Position numbers and translations under genes: made by a program
Source of the DNA: Tamilnaduibacter salinus
GTDB lineage: Bacteria > Pseudomonadota > Gammaproteobacteria > Pseudomonadales > Oleiphilaceae
Direction: 5' to 3'
NCBI RefSeq assembly: GCF_003096655.1
Contig: NZ_QEKQ01000003.1
Location: 277,038 to 341,037, forward strand
Length of the DNA stretch: 64,000 nucleotides
Notes under the pieces: generated by a model
Databases searched by the model: none
What the model was told of the DNA's origin: nothing
Seen by the model: only the letters and a program-made list of their open reading frames with translations
Shown here: positions 62,096 through 64,000 of the stretch, piece after piece
Numbering within the stretch: position 1 is the stretch's first letter
Layout of the letters: every line of letters starts with the position of its first letter

Positions 62096-64000
62096 TCAGT
62101 TGACGACCGGGACGTTGTTGTCGTCCTCGTCGTCGTCTCCGTCCGGGGTCTCCCCGGACGCCTCTTGTGCCTCTTCGTCCGGCAGGTCCCCTTCAGGCAG
62201 CGTGAAGCCGGCCACGGAGGACCGCAGCTCGCCGGCCATTTCCGCCAGGTTGCCGATGGATTTGGCCGTGGCGTTGGTGCCGGAGGAGGTCTGTGAGGTG
62301 ATCTCCTGGATGACGTTCATGGTGTTGGAAATGTGCGCCGCGGAAGACGCCTGCTGACGGGCCGCGTTGGAGATGTTCTGGATCAGCTCCGCCAGACTGG
62401 TGGAAACGTTCTCGATCTCCTCCAGGGCGACACCGGCGTCCTGAGCCAGGCGGGCGCCACGTACCACCTCGGAGGTGGTGTGTTCCATCGAGATGACGGC
62501 TTCGTTGGTGTCCGACTGGATCGTCTTGACCAGTGCTTCGATCTGTTTGGTCGCAGCAGAGGAGCGTTCCGCCAGGCGCTGGACCTCGTCGGCAACCACC
62601 GCGAAACCGCGGCCGGCATCGCCCGCCATGCTTGCCTGGATCGCCGCGTTCAGCGACAGGATGTTGGTCTGGTCGGCGATGTCGTTGATCAGCGAGACGA
62701 TGTCGCCGATTTCCTGGGAGGATTCGCCCAGTCGCTTGATCCGCTTGGAGGTTTCCTGGATCTGCTCGCGGATGTTGTCCATGCCCTTGATGGTGTTCTG
62801 CACCACCTCGGCGCCTTTCTTCGCGATCGATACCGATCGTTCCGCAACCGCCGAGGATTCGGACGCGTTGGACGACACCTGGTCGATCGAGACGGCCATC
62901 TCGTTTACGGCCGCTGAGGCACCAGCGATTTCCTGGGCCTGGTGCTCGGAGGCGTCGGCCAGGTGCATGGCCGTGGACTGGGTTTCCTGAGCCGCTGAGG
63001 ACACCCGGACGGCGGTGCCACGAATGGCCTGGACCAGACCGCGCATCTGGTCGATGGCGTAGTTGATCGAGTCGGCGATGGCGCCGGTGAAGTCCTCGGT
63101 GACCGTGGCCTCGGTGGTCAGGTCACCATCGGCGAGGTCGGCCAGCTCGTCCAGCAGTCGCAGGATCGCGTTCTGGTTCTGTTCGTTCTGCTCCTGTGTC
63201 GTGGCCAGGCGTTCCTGGGAGGCGCGATAGAGGGCGACACCAATCAGGACGGCCACGCCAATCAGGGCGGCGAGGATGATGTAGGCCAGCGTCGGGCCGA
63301 TGAAACGGGACTCGGCCTGACTCCGGAACGCGTCCGCCAGATTGGACGTCTCTGACAGCAGGGACTGGGAAGTCTGGAAGATCTGGTTGGCGGCGCGACG
63401 TACAGTGAACAGGTCGGGAGAAGCCTGCAGGATGGCGTCGACGTTTTCAGAGACAAACTGGAACTGCTCCGCAACCGCCTCGAGACCGTAGATGGCGTCT
63501 TCATCCCGGACCTGCGAGATGCCGGAGGCCGGACTGCCGCTGAGCTGGCCTTCGAGCACCTGCCCGAAACGGGCGGCGTCCCGGCCAAACTGGTCGGCCG
63601 CGGTTACGGCGTCTTCGTCACCGGAGAGGATGTTGTTCACCGATCGTGCGATCCGTTCGGCCAGCAGTGACTGTTCCTGTGCCAGTGCCACCTGTGAGGC
63701 CGGAGCGTCGTTCTCCAGCAGGATCTGTACGATGTTGTCGTACTCGACCTGAAGCTGGGGGATCGTTTCGTTCAGTGTCCGGGCGACCTCGTGCAGGCTG
63801 AGCACCGCCTCGCGGTTCGCAACGATGGTGTCGGCCCGGTTCCGGACCTGGGTCCAGAGTGCCTGTACCCCACTGCCGGCGGCCAGTTCACTGGGCGGGA
63901 GGCCGGTTTCCGTGTTGCCTTCGGTCAGATATCCCCAGAGCCGGGCAAATTCGTCCCGGGAGCGGTTGAGCTGCTCGAATGCTTCGGCGGTTCCACCAGC
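62096..64000 (-). CDS. pilJ: Methyl-accepting chemoreceptor PilJ (5' partial)
   Basis: The frame is open to the window edge (64000), giving at least 634 residues. Features: a periplasmic sensor segment of PilJ type, a transmembrane helix (LAYIILAALIGVAVLIGVALY), a short linker with HAMP-like pattern (LADGDLTTEATVTEDF), and the signalling hairpin tip (DQTNILSLNAAIQASMAGDAGRGFAVVADEVQRLAERS). It senses surface or a ligand and signals to ChpA to set pilus retraction and cAMP levels. Glu/Gln methylation sites lie on the helices. Confidence 0.93.
   Translation of the reverse strand, partial: AGGTAEAFEQLNRSRDEFARLWGYLTEGNTETGLPPSELAAGSGVQALWTQVRNRADTIVANREAVLSLHEVARTLNETIPQLQVEYDNIVQILLENDAPASQVALAQEQSLLAERIARSVNNILSGDEDAVTAADQFGRDAARFGQVLEGQLSGSPASGISQVRDEDAIYGLEAVAEQFQFVSENVDAILQASPDLFTVRRAANQIFQTSQSLLSETSNLADAFRSQAESRFIGPTLAYIILAALIGVAVLIGVALYRASQERLATTQEQNEQNQNAILRLLDELADLADGDLTTEATVTEDFTGAIADSINYAIDQMRGLVQAIRGTAVRVSSAAQETQSTAMHLADASEHQAQEIAGASAAVNEMAVSIDQVSSNASESSAVAERSVSIAKKGAEVVQNTIKGMDNIREQIQETSKRIKRLGESSQEIGDIVSLINDIADQTNILSLNAAIQASMAGDAGRGFAVVADEVQRLAERSSAATKQIEALVKTIQSDTNEAVISMEHTTSEVVRGARLAQDAGVALEEIENVSTSLAELIQNISNAARQQASSAAHISNTMNVIQEITSQTSSGTNATAKSIGNLAEMAGELRSSVAGFTLPEGDLPDEEAQEASGETPDGDDDEDDNNVPVVN

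Noticed and set aside
1-64000. CRISPR array
   Set aside because: No set of short direct repeats with regular spacers was seen; the repeats found are palindromic or intragenic.

Overview
The window is GC-rich chromosomal DNA from a gammaproteobacterium. A Pseudomonas-type pilJ-pilK-chpA-chpB-chpC cluster, folate genes (folE, folM, folK), zur-znuCB and many acidic proteins suggest a marine or salt-adapted member of the Marinobacter/Hahellaceae/Oceanospirillales grouping. The species cannot be named from sequence alone.

Layout. (1) 1-4320: the 3' end of a very large surface protein (DUF11-like repeats, a calcium-binding stretch, six PKD-like domains, a JDVT-CTERM-type sorting tail), overlapped by ATGA with a small glutamic intramembrane protease of the MrtJ type. 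A secreted M60/ImpA-type metalloprotease lipoprotein converges on it (4387-7230). (2) 7555-12485: two convergent periplasmic-binding-protein paralogues, then a decaying stretch. It holds a small membrane gene with an in-frame TGA, a LysR 3' remnant, and an acyl-CoA ligase with an in-frame TGA downstream of an enoyl-CoA hydratase-like gene. (3) 12733-15541: hydrolase lipoprotein, methyltransferase, DUF2834 protein. (4) 15842-21664: an AT-richer defence island with two cytosine-5 methyltransferase modules (Vsr + MTase + endonuclease; MTase + MORC/MutL-like GHKL ATPase with a TIGR02391-like tail). A 10-bp direct repeat bounds it, and a tRNA-like 3' end and a recD remnant lie at its right edge.

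(5) 22134-28520: PHA-synthase-like hydrolase, PlsC-family acyltransferase, then an orphan type VI secretion-like cargo module (DUF4123 chaperone, lipase effector, WD40 lipoprotein as probable immunity). (6) 28596-31578: ccdA with a ccdB interrupted by an amber codon, a small acidic protein, RNase II. (7) 31675-35461: copper module (MerR regulator, three-HMA CopA, a 40-residue coupled membrane peptide, DUF411 protein). (8) 35466-45415: c-di-GMP enzymes, AEC transporter, CoA-binding protein, MBL hydrolase, folK/folM/folE, TetR and patatin. (9) 45566-49869: arsenic operon arsC-arsR fusion, acr3, GAPDH, arsJ. (10) 49999-52289: CDGSH protein and zur-znuC-znuB. (11) 52371-64000: the Chp chemosensory operon controlling type IV pili.

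Common themes are metal and metalloid homeostasis (Cu, As, Zn), surface and pilus biology, and defence or competition modules. Three genes (9473, 11650 and 28841 starts) are broken by single in-frame stop codons while the downstream reading frame stays recognisable. Four different long inverted repeats lie between genes; one pair shares a conserved arm sequence, and one supplies the C-terminus of ArsJ.
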